Shown here piece by piece: positions 16,993 to 25,896 of a stretch of 64,000 nt of DNA. The notes beneath the pieces are model-generated. The model saw only the letters and a list, made by a program, of their open reading frames with translations. It did not search any database and had not been told where the DNA came from. Made by a program: the position numbers and the translations under genes. The DNA is from Virgifigura sp964551315 (GTDB lineage Bacteria > Pseudomonadota > Alphaproteobacteria > Dongiales > Dongiaceae): positions 1-64,000 of the forward strand of contig CAZKCM010000003.1 of NCBI GenBank assembly GCA_964551315.1. The letters run 5' to 3'. Numbering within the stretch: the first letter of the stretch is position 1; each line of letters opens with the position of its first letter.

Positions 16993-17092
16993 CCCGGGCT
17001 GTTCTATGATCCCGGCGCCGCCCCATCTCCTGTGAGGCGAGACGGAAGCAGGAACGGCCGCCAATGAAGGCGGGCGATTCCGATATCAAAGA

Positions 17093-18190
17093 TCAAAGTG
17101 GCGCCGTCCGGGCCTCCCGCTTCGCGTTCTGCGCCAGAACGTAGCTGATGATCTGCGCGACCGCCCGATAGAACTCCGGCTTGATCGGCTGATCGATATC
17201 GATCGAGGCGTGCAGCGCGCGGGCGAGGGGCGGATCCTCGACGACCGGCACGTCGTGTTCCTCCGCAACTTCTCTGATCTTGAGGGCTATCAGATCGAGC
17301 CCCTTGGCCACGCAGATCGGGACCGCGTCCTGGCCGCGCTCGTACTTCAACGCGACGGCATAGTGGGTGGGGTTCATGATCACGACCGAGGCTTTCGGCA
17401 CCGCCTCCATCATCCGCTTGCGGGCGCGCTGGCGCCGGAGCTCGCGGATTCTTGCCTTGATCAGCGGGTCGCCTTCGACCTGCTTCAGTTCGTCCTTGAT
17501 CTCCTTCGTCGACATCCGCAGGTTCCGGCGCCAATCGAAGCGCCGCCAAAGGAGATCGGCGATCACGATCAGGACCATGGTGCCGGCGACGGCAAAAAGC
17601 ATGCGGAGGGTGAGCTCCCGCATCAGCTCCGGAATCCGGTTGACGTCGATGAATACGGCGGATTCCGCGCTGGCAAAGGTCGGCCAGATGACGAAGGCGG
17701 TCACGAGCCCGATCGTTGTGAGCTTCGTCAGCCCGAATCCGAACTCGACCAGGGCGGGCAGCCCGAAGATGCGGCGGGCGCCTGCGAAGAGTGAGATCCG
17801 TTCAAGCTTCGGCCTGATCCGTTCGGGCGCGATCACGACATTGCCTTGAGCGAACGCGCCCACCAAGCCACAGATCACGAGCGTCACGAAGATCGGCAGA
17901 AGCGCCATGCCGACCCGCGTCGCAAGTTCGTAGACCAGATTCAGAAGCTCGTAAATGCTTGTCGTGGCGACGAAATCCTCCGGGCGGTCGATCAAGGGCA
18001 CCATGGCGGCGGAGATGTCCTCGACGGCCGCCGGACCGACGGACGCGGCGATGACGGTGGTTGCCAATATGGTCATGAAGGTCCCGACTTCGCGCGAGTT
18101 CGGGGTGTTACCCCGTCGAACCGCGTCCTGGAGCTTCTTTTCGGTTGGCTCTTCCGTTTGGGAGGACTTGTCGGGTTTGTCCGAGGCCAT
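17093..18190 (-). CDS. flhB: Flagellar export switch protein FlhB
   Basis: Inner-membrane gate protein (365 aa) that switches export from rod/hook to filament substrates by self-cleavage. EEPTEKKLQDAVRRGNTPNS is the typical basic N-terminus, four membrane segments follow, and MNPTHYAVALKYE contains the NPTH cleavage site at residues 273-276. Downstream VPICVAKGLDLIALKIREVA and the short C-terminal tail are standard. It is the last gene of the fliL-fliP-fliR-flhB unit and starts six bases after fliR. Confidence 0.96.
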   Translation of the reverse strand: MASDKPDKSSQTEEPTEKKLQDAVRRGNTPNSREVGTFMTILATTVIAASVGPAAVEDISAAMVPLIDRPEDFVATTSIYELLNLVYELATRVGMALLPIFVTLVICGLVGAFAQGNVVIAPERIRPKLERISLFAGARRIFGLPALVEFGFGLTKLTTIGLVTAFVIWPTFASAESAVFIDVNRIPELMRELTLRMLFAVAGTMVLIVIADLLWRRFDWRRNLRMSTKEIKDELKQVEGDPLIKARIRELRRQRARKRMMEAVPKASVVIMNPTHYAVALKYERGQDAVPICVAKGLDLIALKIREVAEEHDVPVVEDPPLARALHASIDIDQPIKPEFYRAVAQIISYVLAQNAKREARTAPL

Positions 18191-18196
18191 GGCGAG

Positions 18197-18961
18197 TCAC
18201 ACCTCGAGCGTGCGGAGCCAGTTCGCCATTTCGTCCACGAGCCCCAGAAGTATGGCTTCGATCGTCACGAAAATGAGGAACAGACCGCCCGCGAGCAGGA
18301 ACGGCATGCCGATGAAGAATACTGGCAGGGAAGCCATCATCCTGTTTGTCAGGCCAAGGCCGACATTGAACAGGAAGGCGATGATCAGAAACGGAGCCGA
18401 AAACTGCACGCCGACCAGAAAGCTTCGACTGACGACCTCGGTGGTCGCTTCGGACAGATCGGACCAGTCGGGCAGGGTCGCCTGTGGAAGGACGACATAG
18501 CTCCGAACGAGCGCCTCGATCATCAGGTGGTGGAGGTCGGCCACGAAGATGGCGGCGACCGCCCCCATGAGCAGCGCTGCGGTCACTGCGGAGCCTCCCT
18601 CAAATCCGGCGCCGGCCGTCGGGACGATCATCGCCAGGCCCATGCTCTGACCGGCAACCTGGCCGGCAATCTGGATTGCGGCGAAGATGATCCGGGTGGT
18701 GGTTCCGATGAAGGCGCCGGCGACGAACTCGATAAAGAACTCCTGAACCATGTCTGCCGGCTGCTCCGGCACGCCGTCGGACCCCAGAGAGACGATGGGC
18801 ATCAAGGCCAAGGCGAGGACGAGTGCCGCGACGAGCCGGATGCGCGCCGGAACCGCTACCTCGCCGAGGCCCGGCAGCAGCATGAGCGCGACCCCGATCC
18901 TCACGAAGACGAGAAAGAAGTCGTAGATACTGGTCGTTGCAAGGAGCTCGAGGCCGGGCAT
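18197..18961 (-). CDS. fliR: Flagellar export gate protein FliR
   Basis: Membrane component of the export gate (254 aa) with about six predicted helices. MLLPGLGEVAVPARIRLVAA and GLAMIVPTAGAGFEGGSAVT are conserved FliR segments. It lies between fliP and flhB with gaps of only six bases. Confidence 0.94.
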   Translation of the reverse strand: MPGLELLATTSIYDFFLVFVRIGVALMLLPGLGEVAVPARIRLVAALVLALALMPIVSLGSDGVPEQPADMVQEFFIEFVAGAFIGTTTRIIFAAIQIAGQVAGQSMGLAMIVPTAGAGFEGGSAVTAALLMGAVAAIFVADLHHLMIEALVRSYVVLPQATLPDWSDLSEATTEVVSRSFLVGVQFSAPFLIIAFLFNVGLGLTNRMMASLPVFFIGMPFLLAGGLFLIFVTIEAILLGLVDEMANWLRTLEV

Positions 18962-18967
18962 GGCACG

Positions 18968-19774
18968 TTACAGAAAGCTCCGTACGAGGCCGGCCGTCAG
19001 CAGGTACCATCCGTCGATCAGGACGAAAAACACGATCTTGAAAGGCAGGGAGATGATCGTCGGTGGAAGCATCATCATGCCCATGGCCATCAGCACGGTC
19101 GCCACCACGATGTCGATCACGAGGAACGGCAGAAAGATCAGAAAGCCGATCTCGAAGGCGCGGCGCAGCTCCGAGATCATGAATGCGGCGATCAGGATCC
19201 GCAGATCTATGCTCTCGATGATCTCCGCCCGGGTCGCCTCCTCGGCTGCCTGCCCCGGCGGCTCCGTGTCGCTCTTTTCGTAGAAGAGGGTGAAGAGGTC
19301 CTCGAACAGCGCCAGGTCCTTCTCGCGGACGTTGTCGAACATGAAGTGACGGAACGGGTTGGCGATCCGGCTGAAGGCCTGTTCCTCCGTGATCTGTTCG
19401 TTCAGCAGCGGCTTGAGGCCGTCGTTCCACGCCCGGTCGAAGGTCGGTGCCATGACATAGGCGGTGATGAACAGCGCCAGGCTGATAAGCACCATGTTGG
19501 GCGGCGTCTGTTGCAGGCCGAGGCCGGAGCGCAGAAATGAGAAGACGATGACGACCCGCGTGAAGCTCGTGACCATGATGAGGAGGCCGGGCGCAATGCT
19601 CAGGACAGTGAGCAGCGCGATGAACTGGATGATCCGCCCGGTAAGCGAGCCTCCCTCGTCGCCCACAACCTGCCCGAGGTCGAAGCTTTGGGCCATCGCG
19701 GGCTGGCCACCGAGCGCGATTCCGGCTCCGGCGAGCACCAGGGCCACAAGGAACATGCGAGCCTTCATCGTCAC
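18968..19774 (-). CDS. fliP: Flagellar export gate protein FliP
   Basis: Core gate protein of 268 aa with a cleavable signal peptide (ALVLAGAGIALGGQPAMAQS) followed by four membrane helices. MVTSFTRVVIVFSFLRSGLG then QQTPPNMVLISLALFITAYV is the family signature. DLRILIAAFMISELRRAFEI and MGMMMLPPTIISLPFKIVFF complete it. The GTG start at 19774 overlaps the fliL stop; ATG 19768 is equally possible. Confidence 0.95.
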   Translation of the reverse strand: MTMKARMFLVALVLAGAGIALGGQPAMAQSFDLGQVVGDEGGSLTGRIIQFIALLTVLSIAPGLLIMVTSFTRVVIVFSFLRSGLGLQQTPPNMVLISLALFITAYVMAPTFDRAWNDGLKPLLNEQITEEQAFSRIANPFRHFMFDNVREKDLALFEDLFTLFYEKSDTEPPGQAAEEATRAEIIESIDLRILIAAFMISELRRAFEIGFLIFLPFLVIDIVVATVLMAMGMMMLPPTIISLPFKIVFFVLIDGWYLLTAGLVRSFL

Positions 19775-20220
19775 TGAACGATCAGCTTCCGGATGAGGAC
19801 GGCCTCTATGGTTCGGTTGGGGTCGATGGCGGCGGCGCGCGCGAGAAGGTCTTCCTTCAGTCTCCGCATTCCGGCGCTACCCTCGATCTCGTGCTCGTCG
19901 AGGCCGCGGAGATAGTCATGGAGGACCTCGGTATAATGCGGCACCAGCCACTCGGCCTTTTTCTGATTTTTCTGGCTGGTTTTTAAGGTTAACGCGAGCT
20001 GAATGAACCGACCGCTCGCCGTCTGTCGAAGGTTGGTGACGATCGGCGGCATCTCGATAAAGACCGGGCCGGCTTCGTTGTTCTTGGCCTCGGTCAGCGC
20101 CTCGTAATAGGCCTTGGCGGTTTCATCCAGCGGCTTGTCGTCGATCGCCAAGTAAAATCCGACGACGGCCACCCCGAGGAAAAGCAAGGGGGCCAAAAGA
20201 ATGAATGCAATCCACTTCAA
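19771..20220 (-). CDS. fliL: Flagellar basal-body protein FliL
   Basis: Single-pass inner-membrane protein (149 aa) with one N-terminal helix (WIAFILLAPLLFLGVAVVGF) and a periplasmic domain. FIEMPPIVTNLRQTASGRFI and IQLALTLKTS are the FliL strand motif, and EAVLIRKLIVQ ends the protein. FliL rings surround the stator and support torque. It heads the fliL-fliP-fliR-flhB operon, divergent from fliF. A second, more distant FliL-like protein is encoded next to motA (34105-34584). Confidence 0.83.
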   Translation of the reverse strand: MKWIAFILLAPLLFLGVAVVGFYLAIDDKPLDETAKAYYEALTEAKNNEAGPVFIEMPPIVTNLRQTASGRFIQLALTLKTSQKNQKKAEWLVPHYTEVLHDYLRGLDEHEIEGSAGMRRLKEDLLARAAAIDPNRTIEAVLIRKLIVQ

Positions 20221-20382
20221 GGCACCTGTCCTTGTCTCATGTTAACCCGGCGCCCCGGCGGGCTTTCTTGGCCGGCTTTCGGAACGTAAACCACGGCGAA
20301 AACATTCCTCGCTACCGTGGCGCCCTGGACGTGGACACAATAGGCACGCAGTTCTTCGGAAAGTTTAAAGTTCAAGGCGACT
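20221..20382. promoter_or_regulatory. Divergent control region fliL / fliF
   Basis: This 162-base gap separates the divergent fliL and fliF operons. It contains a TTAACC half-site at 20242-20247, as recognised by CtrA-type regulators, and a GTTTAAAG at 20363-20370. On the minus strand the latter reads TTTAAAC with GAAC eight bases on, a poor match to the shared flagellar element (two mismatches in the GTAG box). No convincing copy of that element faces fliF. Confidence 0.4.
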
Positions 20383-22080
20383 GTGAGGACTGTTCTCGAA
20401 AATTTGCGAGGGCTCGGAACTCGCCGGCTGGTGCTGCTGGGCGCGATCGGGGCAGCCGTGGTCGCGGCGATCGTCGCGATGTCGATCATGATGTCCCAGG
20501 CCAAGATGACCGTTCTCTATTCCGGCCTCGATCAGGCCGCCGTCAGTCGGATGGGGCAGGCCATTCAGGAGATGGGGGTCGCATTCGATGTGCAGCAGGA
20601 CGGGACCGCCATCCTGGTCGCGCCGGAAGATGCGCCGCGTGTCCGCATGGCGCTCGCGGAGCGGGGGCTGCCGTCGAACAGCAACGTCGGATACGAGCTC
20701 TTCGACGAGCAGGGCGCCCTCGGCCTGACCTCCTTCATGCAGCGGGTGACGAGAACGCGGGCGCTGGAAGGCGAGCTCGCCCGGACGATCCAAACGATGG
20801 ACAACGTCAAGGCGGCGCGTGTCCACATCGTCTTGCCCGACCGTGAGGCATTTAGCCGGACCGCTCCCAAACCATCGGCGTCGGTCGTCATCCGGACGGC
20901 CGGCGGACAGGGGCTGCCGCACGAGAAAGCGACCGCGGTGCAGCGTCTGGTTGCCGCCGCGGTGCCGGGTCTGGAGCCGTCCAATGTCACGGTCCTCGAC
21001 ACGAGCGGCAACGTTCTCGCGGCCGACGGCGACGAGGTCGGGTCGAGGCGGATCGGCCGTATCAACGATCTCAAGGCCGAAACGCAGACGCGGATGATGG
21101 AGGCGGTCGAGGCGCTCCTCACGCCTTATCTCGGTGTTGGAAACTTCCGGGTCATAGTGACCGCCGACATCAATACGGACCGCGAGGTTATCTCCGAGGA
21201 GACGTTCGATCCGGACAGTCAGGTCGAACGGTCGCTTCGATCCCTGACGGAGATCGAGTCCGCGACCGACCGGAGTTTCGAGCCGCCCGTGACGGTGCAG
21301 CAAAATCTGCCGGCGGAGGAGGTGAACAACGGCCCGCAGAGCCAGTCGAGCACCGAAACCAAGCGCGTTGAGGAGACGATCAACTACGAGCTCAGCTCGA
21401 TCCGGCGCGAGCGCGTCAGCGAGGGCGGAGAGATCGAGCGGCTGAGCGTCGCGGTACTGGTGAACGGCGTCCGAACGGTCAACGAGCAGGGCGAGACGGT
21501 GTATCGGCCCCGGACCCAGGAAGAGCTGGCTGTGATTGCCAACGTCGTTCGCACCGCTGTCGGCTTCGATGCGCGCCGAGGCGACGTCGTCACGGTCGAG
21601 AACGTCGAGTTTCTCAATGTCGGGGAAGAGATCGAGCCGGTCGGCCCACCGGGCGTGACCGAGGTGGTCGTTCGCAATCTCGGAACGATCATTCAGTCCG
21701 CCGTGCTGCTGATCATTGTAGGACTCCTCGTCCTCTTCGGCCTGCGACCGCTGCTCTCCCGACTGCTCGCGGGCGCCAAGGACGACAAGGAGCAGACGAT
21801 GCCGCCGGCGCTGGCCGACCAGACGGGCGACCGGTCGATGGCGGCGCTCCAGGGCGGCGGAGGCGAGGAGGCTCTCTTCGGGCCGGATGGCCAGATGTCG
21901 CCGCGTCTGGGCAAGCGATCCGACATGGATCAGTTCGTCGACAACATGATCGAGATGCGCGCCGTCGAAGGGAAGGTCCGGGAGTCGTCCGTCGCCAAGC
22001 TCGGCGAGATCGTCGAGGAGTATCCGGAAGAGGCCGTGAGCGTTCTTCGCGCGTGGATCTATGAGGAGCGGATGGCATGA
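20383..22080 (+). CDS. fliF: Flagellar MS-ring protein FliF
   Basis: Membrane ring on which the flagellum is built, 565 aa, with an N-terminal helix (LVLLGAIGAAVVAAIVAMSI), a large periplasmic region and a second helix at about residues 443-463. LYSGLDQAAVSRMGQAIQEM then MALAERGLPSNSNVGYELFD are typical. The C-terminal DQFVDNMIEMRAVEGKVRES is the FliG-binding tail. The start is GTG 20383. The stop overlaps the fliH start (ATGA). Confidence 0.96.
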   Translation: MRTVLENLRGLGTRRLVLLGAIGAAVVAAIVAMSIMMSQAKMTVLYSGLDQAAVSRMGQAIQEMGVAFDVQQDGTAILVAPEDAPRVRMALAERGLPSNSNVGYELFDEQGALGLTSFMQRVTRTRALEGELARTIQTMDNVKAARVHIVLPDREAFSRTAPKPSASVVIRTAGGQGLPHEKATAVQRLVAAAVPGLEPSNVTVLDTSGNVLAADGDEVGSRRIGRINDLKAETQTRMMEAVEALLTPYLGVGNFRVIVTADINTDREVISEETFDPDSQVERSLRSLTEIESATDRSFEPPVTVQQNLPAEEVNNGPQSQSSTETKRVEETINYELSSIRRERVSEGGEIERLSVAVLVNGVRTVNEQGETVYRPRTQEELAVIANVVRTAVGFDARRGDVVTVENVEFLNVGEEIEPVGPPGVTEVVVRNLGTIIQSAVLLIIVGLLVLFGLRPLLSRLLAGAKDDKEQTMPPALADQTGDRSMAALQGGGGEEALFGPDGQMSPRLGKRSDMDQFVDNMIEMRAVEGKVRESSVAKLGEIVEEYPEEAVSVLRAWIYEERMA

Positions 22081-22781
22081 GGACCAAGACCTACCGCTTC
22101 GATCGCGTCTTTCATCCGGACTCGGAAGGACAGGACACGGCCGCTCCGCAAAGCGAGATGACCGGGGAGATGATCGACGAGATCATCGCGGCCCGTGTCG
22201 AGGCCGCGGTGGAGAACGCGAGGAAGGAGGCCTACGCGGAGGGTCATGCTCTAGGCTACGAGGCGGGACGGGCGAATGCCTTGAACGAGCAGGAGATCAA
22301 GTTCGCCAGAGAGGCGCAGGAGATCGCCCGCCAGATCGAGCATGTTGCGAACGATCTCGATCGGATCGAAAGGAGCGTGCAGCTCGAGGCGGCGAACACC
22401 GTGACCGTGCTCGTGAAGCGTTTGGCGCCGGAGCTGCTCAAGGCGAATGCGGACTTGAAGATCGATGCTCTGGTGACGGAAGCGATCACGAAGCTTTGGA
22501 CGGGCGGGCGCTTGGTCGTCAGGGTGTCGCCAGGTCATTCCGATCGCGTCAAGGCCGTGATCGCCGGCGTACCCAAGCATGGCGGTGCGGGAAATGCCGT
22601 GGAGGTTGTGGTCGACCAATCCCTTGCCCATGGCGCCGTCGACATCCAGTGGGAAGGCGGCGGCGTCGGCTACGACCCGAAGGCGATCGAGAACGATGTC
22701 AATCAGGCGGTGGGCCGGGTGATCCAAACCTTGTCCGGCATCGCACCGGAAAATAGTCAGGGTGCCGATCATGCAGACTGA
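22077..22781 (+). CDS. fliH: Flagellar assembly protein FliH
   Basis: Stator of the export ATPase (234 aa), linking FliI to the C-ring. After a variable N-terminus, the stretch ARKEAYAEGHALGYEAGRAN is the glycine-repeat region of FliH, a long helix follows, and the C-terminal half resembles the F-ATPase delta-like domain (ANTVTVLVKRLAPELLKANA). Similarity is lower than for its neighbours, as usual for FliH. It sits between fliF and fliN in overlapping order. Confidence 0.85.
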   Translation: MRTKTYRFDRVFHPDSEGQDTAAPQSEMTGEMIDEIIAARVEAAVENARKEAYAEGHALGYEAGRANALNEQEIKFAREAQEIARQIEHVANDLDRIERSVQLEAANTVTVLVKRLAPELLKANADLKIDALVTEAITKLWTGGRLVVRVSPGHSDRVKAVIAGVPKHGGAGNAVEVVVDQSLAHGAVDIQWEGGGVGYDPKAIENDVNQAVGRVIQTLSGIAPENSQGADHAD

Positions 22782-22791
22782 GGAAAGTCGG

Positions 22792-23217
22792 ATGGTTGAA
22801 TCGGAGGTTGGGACGGACCGCGAGGCAACGCCCGATCAGGAGGCTGCCAAGGCGCCGGTCGGGGACGACAAGCAGGACGAATTCTCGAGCCTTGGCGCTG
22901 CCAACGGCGGCGCGAGGCGGCGGAGCGATGGGGCCGGTGACGCGGCCTATGAGCGCAATCTCGCGGTCATACTCGGGGTGCCGGTGAAGATGCAGGTCGT
23001 CCTGGGAGCTGCAGCGATGCCGGTGGCGAGCCTCTTGAAGCTCGGCCGCGGCAGCGTGATCGAGCTCGACCAGAAGGTCGGAGAGCCGGTCGACGTCATG
23101 GTGAACGACCGGGTCGTCGCTCGCGGCGAAGTCGTGGTGGTCGAGGAGGAGCGCTTCGGCATCACCCTGACAGAGATCGTGACCAGCGACCTGCCAACCG
23201 ATGGAGTTAAGCTGTAA
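22792..23217 (+). CDS. fliN: Flagellar motor switch protein FliN
   Basis: C-ring protein of 141 aa. The C-terminal ~80 residues form the SpoA fold (NLAVILGVPVKMQVVLGAAA followed by LGRGSVIELDQKVGEPVDVM), ending with FGITLTEIV. The first ~60 residues are acidic and low in complexity. I chose ATG 22792 because TGAGGAAAG lies directly upstream; GTG 22762 or ATG 22771 would overlap fliH. It precedes fliM, which is the reverse of the enteric fliM-fliN order. Confidence 0.94.
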   Translation: MVESEVGTDREATPDQEAAKAPVGDDKQDEFSSLGAANGGARRRSDGAGDAAYERNLAVILGVPVKMQVVLGAAAMPVASLLKLGRGSVIELDQKVGEPVDVMVNDRVVARGEVVVVEEERFGITLTEIVTSDLPTDGVKL

Positions 23218-24179
23218 TGCCGCTTGGCAGCGCAGTAGAGAAGCCCGAGGGGGAGCAGCGGTCCTCCCGCGAGGACGTGCTGGCCCGCCTCACAAACTCG
23301 TCGACGCTCACGCAGGAGCGCCTGCCGATGTTCAACGTGGTGATGGATCGGCAGGTCCGCCTCCTGACCACGAGCATTCGCCAGCTGACCTCGCGGAACG
23401 TGCGCGTGCGCGTATCGGAGCACGAGGTCAGACGGTTCGGAGACGCCCTGGCTGACGTAGCGCCGAACTCGATAATCGCGGTCGTCAATGCGAGGCAGTG
23501 GGACAACAAGTTCCTCATCGTCGCCGATGCCGACATGGTCTATTCCTGCGTGGACGTCTTGCTCGGTGGCAAGCAGCGGGCTGCGGCGCTCGATGAAGAG
23601 CGGTCATTCACCCCGATCGAACGCCGCCTCAGCGAGCGGTTGCTCCGTCTGGTCATGCAGAACCTGGAGAAGGCGTTCAGCCCGATCGCCGAGGTCGAGT
23701 TCACCCTCGACCGTTTGGAAACCAACTCGGAATTCGCCGCCATCTGCCGGGAAAGCAATGCCACGATAGTGGTGACCCTGCAGGTGAACTTCGAACGGGC
23801 ATCCGGCCGGATTTCGATTCTTCTCCCCTACGCGACCATCGAGCCGATCCGCAAGCTGCTGCTGCAGATGTTCATGGGCGAGAAGTTCGGGCGGGATCCG
23901 GTTTGGGAAAACCACCTCAAGGACGAAATCAAGCGCACCGAGATGAAGATCGTCGGCGTGCTCCATGAAAAGTTCATCCCGCTGAACGAGGTGGCCAAAT
24001 GGCGGGTGGGGATGACGATCCCTTTGAATGCGACGACCAAGACGCCAGCCCGGCTGGTTTGCAACAAAAAGACCCTGTTTCGCGGCGAGGTAGGCCAATC
24101 CAACGGGAACATCGCCATCAAGGTCGAGACCGTGGCCTCGGACAAGCAGGAGTTCCTCCATGATCTTGTATCTCGTTAA
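23217..24179 (+). CDS. fliM: Flagellar motor switch protein FliM
   Basis: C-ring protein (320 aa). The middle domain (RLPMFNVVMDRQVRLLTTSI onward, with SFTPIERRLSERLLRLVMQN) and the C-terminal SpoA domain (KFIPLNEVAKWRVGMTIPL) are clear. The usual N-terminal CheY-binding peptide (LSQxEIDALL-like) is not visible; instead the protein begins with a polar stretch, MPLGSAVEKPEGEQRSSRED. Its ATG shares a base with the fliN stop (TAATG). Confidence 0.93.
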   Translation: MPLGSAVEKPEGEQRSSREDVLARLTNSSTLTQERLPMFNVVMDRQVRLLTTSIRQLTSRNVRVRVSEHEVRRFGDALADVAPNSIIAVVNARQWDNKFLIVADADMVYSCVDVLLGGKQRAAALDEERSFTPIERRLSERLLRLVMQNLEKAFSPIAEVEFTLDRLETNSEFAAICRESNATIVVTLQVNFERASGRISILLPYATIEPIRKLLLQMFMGEKFGRDPVWENHLKDEIKRTEMKIVGVLHEKFIPLNEVAKWRVGMTIPLNATTKTPARLVCNKKTLFRGEVGQSNGNIAIKVETVASDKQEFLHDLVSR

Positions 24180-24789
24180 CCTCGCTCTCCTCCTGATGCT
24201 TATGGCCGCGACCGCCTACATGGTCATGGTCAACCGCCGCCTCCGGGCCTTGAAGAGCGGCCAGGACGAGATCGGCCCGACGGTCCAGAACTTCGCCAAG
24301 GTCACCGCCGAAATGACCGATACGGTGAAGCGGCTCAGCACGGACGCGGCGACCATCACCAAGAACCTCGAGGGCGCCATCGCGCGCGCCGAAAAGGTGC
24401 ATGGAGATATCAACCGTACGCTGGCCGGGGCGAGCATCGAGGCCAGGATTCTGGCGCGCAACAGGTCGCGGATGGCTGGCGACGCTTTGCAGCGGGACGG
24501 CGCCGCGCCCGCATTCCGCGAGAGGAACGGGGAGAGGGAAGGCGGCACGGCCAGGAGGCCGGACGCCGAGCAGTCGATCCAGGACGCGCCGAGGCGGACC
24601 GAAGGGGGCATCCGCCGGCTTGCGACCGCCGAATCCGAGCATGCGCCCACCGTGACGGCGGCGTGGCCGGCCGAGAAGCAGTCGGACAAGCCAAAGCGCT
24701 GCCGTCCCTGGATGCCGCGCCGCGCCACCGATGAGAACCTGCGCGCCGATGCGATGCAGGTGTTCTATGGCGAGCCGGAGTCGGCGTAA
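24160..24789 (+). CDS. DUF6468-type membrane protein of flagellar operon
   Basis: A 209-aa protein with one N-terminal membrane helix (MILYLVNLALLLMLMAATAY) followed by a predicted coiled coil (LKSGQDEIGPTVQNFAKVTA through ITKNLEGAIARAEKVHGDIN) and a low-complexity tail. Proteins of this form are annotated DUF6468 in Azospirillum-like bacteria and occur in the fliM-motE interval. It overlaps fliM by 20 bases. Function is unknown; an assembly or stator-linked role is inferred from context only. Confidence 0.75.
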   Translation: MILYLVNLALLLMLMAATAYMVMVNRRLRALKSGQDEIGPTVQNFAKVTAEMTDTVKRLSTDAATITKNLEGAIARAEKVHGDINRTLAGASIEARILARNRSRMAGDALQRDGAAPAFRERNGEREGGTARRPDAEQSIQDAPRRTEGGIRRLATAESEHAPTVTAAWPAEKQSDKPKRCRPWMPRRATDENLRADAMQVFYGEPESA

Positions 24790-24799
24790 GGAGGTTGCT

Positions 24800-25429
24800 G
24801 TGTTCAGGATTCTCCCGTTGACGCTTGTGGCGATGATGCTCGCGATCCCGCTGCAGATCGAGGTCCTGGTCAAGGATCGAGGAGCGTTGGCAGGCGTATC
24901 TTCGGCCTTGGGATTCGGTGATCATCCGCGCCCTTGGGCGAAGGATCTGATCGGGCGCGAGGGCGGCGGCGCCGGGCAATCTCAGGGGCCGGTGGAGAGC
25001 GCCGCCGTGCAGAAGCCCAATCCTGGGCCGGCGGGGTCGGAAACCGCAAAAGCAGCGGTTTGTGCGCCGAGTCAGCCGGTCGACGAGGGGCGACTGGCTC
25101 GGTTGCTGGCGACGGAGCGCCGCGTCCAAGAGCAGATCACCCGTCTGGCGTCGCTCAAGACGGCGATAGAGCAGCTGCTTCAGAAGCAATCGACGATGGA
25201 TGAGGCCAGTATCCATCAGCTCGTCAACATCTATAAGAACATGAAGCCGGATGAAGCCGCACGGATCCTTGAGGACATGGAGCCCGAGATCGTGGTCGAT
25301 CTGATCGGCGCCATGAAAGAGCGGGATGCGGCACCGATCCTGGCCAGGCTTTCGGAAACCACCGCGCGCAAGGTAACCGGCGAGATCGCCCTCCGTCGCA
25401 GTCTGACCAAGTTGAACGAAACCAAATGA
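24800..25429 (+). CDS. motE: MotE-like flagellar protein (MgtE N-terminal-type domain)
   Basis: Secreted or membrane-anchored protein (209 aa). The N-terminus (FRILPLTLVAMMLAIPLQI) is a signal or anchor. A helical segment (ATERRVQEQITRLASLKTAI) follows, and the C-terminal NIYKNMKPDEAARILEDMEP region is an MgtE-type intracellular-domain fold. In Sinorhizobium, MotE is the periplasmic chaperone of the motility protein MotC. The GTG start at 24800 is supported by AAGGAGG seven bases upstream. Its stop overlaps the next gene (ATGA). Confidence 0.75.
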   Translation: MFRILPLTLVAMMLAIPLQIEVLVKDRGALAGVSSALGFGDHPRPWAKDLIGREGGGAGQSQGPVESAAVQKPNPGPAGSETAKAAVCAPSQPVDEGRLARLLATERRVQEQITRLASLKTAIEQLLQKQSTMDEASIHQLVNIYKNMKPDEAARILEDMEPEIVVDLIGAMKERDAAPILARLSETTARKVTGEIALRRSLTKLNETK

Positions 25430-25896
25430 TTCGGGGCGTCGTTACGAACGTCGAAGCCTGGAAGGGCGACGACTCGATCGTCCACAGGATCGAGCGCGCG
25501 CTTTTCAAGATCTTCGAGAGCCCGATGGAGGAGATCTTTTCGGTCGATCCGGTCTACCTGATCGGCGAGCTGCGCAATGCCTGGACGGACATTCTGACCG
25601 ATTATGTCGCCGACAGTCTGAGCTCCGTTCCCGGTGCCAGCAACTTCCGCTTCGAGGGGAAGGGCGGCTTCCACCTGGCCTGGCGTTCGCCGCCCGAGGT
25701 CTATCTGGATTTCACCTACGAAGCGCCGAACTATCACGTGCTGTTCCTGCTTCACACGGACGGCTTCACGAACTCCTGCCGGCTGAAGGAGTTCACCGTG
25801 GCGCCGGGCCATTCCTTCGAGGAGGCAGCCCGGCACTTCCTCGAGCAGCTGCACCTCTACGGGAGCGCCGCCGAAGGCGACGGCACGCCCTCCTGA
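25426..25896 (+). CDS. Unknown protein at the end of the fliF operon
   Basis: I do not recognise this 156-aa protein. It is soluble, without signal peptide or membrane helix, mixed alpha/beta in appearance, and rich in aromatic residues (FHLAWRSPPEVYLDFTYEAP). Its ATG overlaps the motE stop by four bases, so it is translated with the flagellar operon, and codon use matches its neighbours. No terminator is evident directly after it. Confidence 0.7.
   Translation: MIRGVVTNVEAWKGDDSIVHRIERALFKIFESPMEEIFSVDPVYLIGELRNAWTDILTDYVADSLSSVPGASNFRFEGKGGFHLAWRSPPEVYLDFTYEAPNYHVLFLLHTDGFTNSCRLKEFTVAPGHSFEEAARHFLEQLHLYGSAAEGDGTPS

Noticed and set aside
14444..17089. An 881-codon open frame on the minus strand opposite flhA-fliG
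   Set aside because: It lies antisense to three clear flagellar genes, has the Arg/His/Asp-rich composition of a GC-rich shadow frame, and shows no domain or ribosome-binding site.
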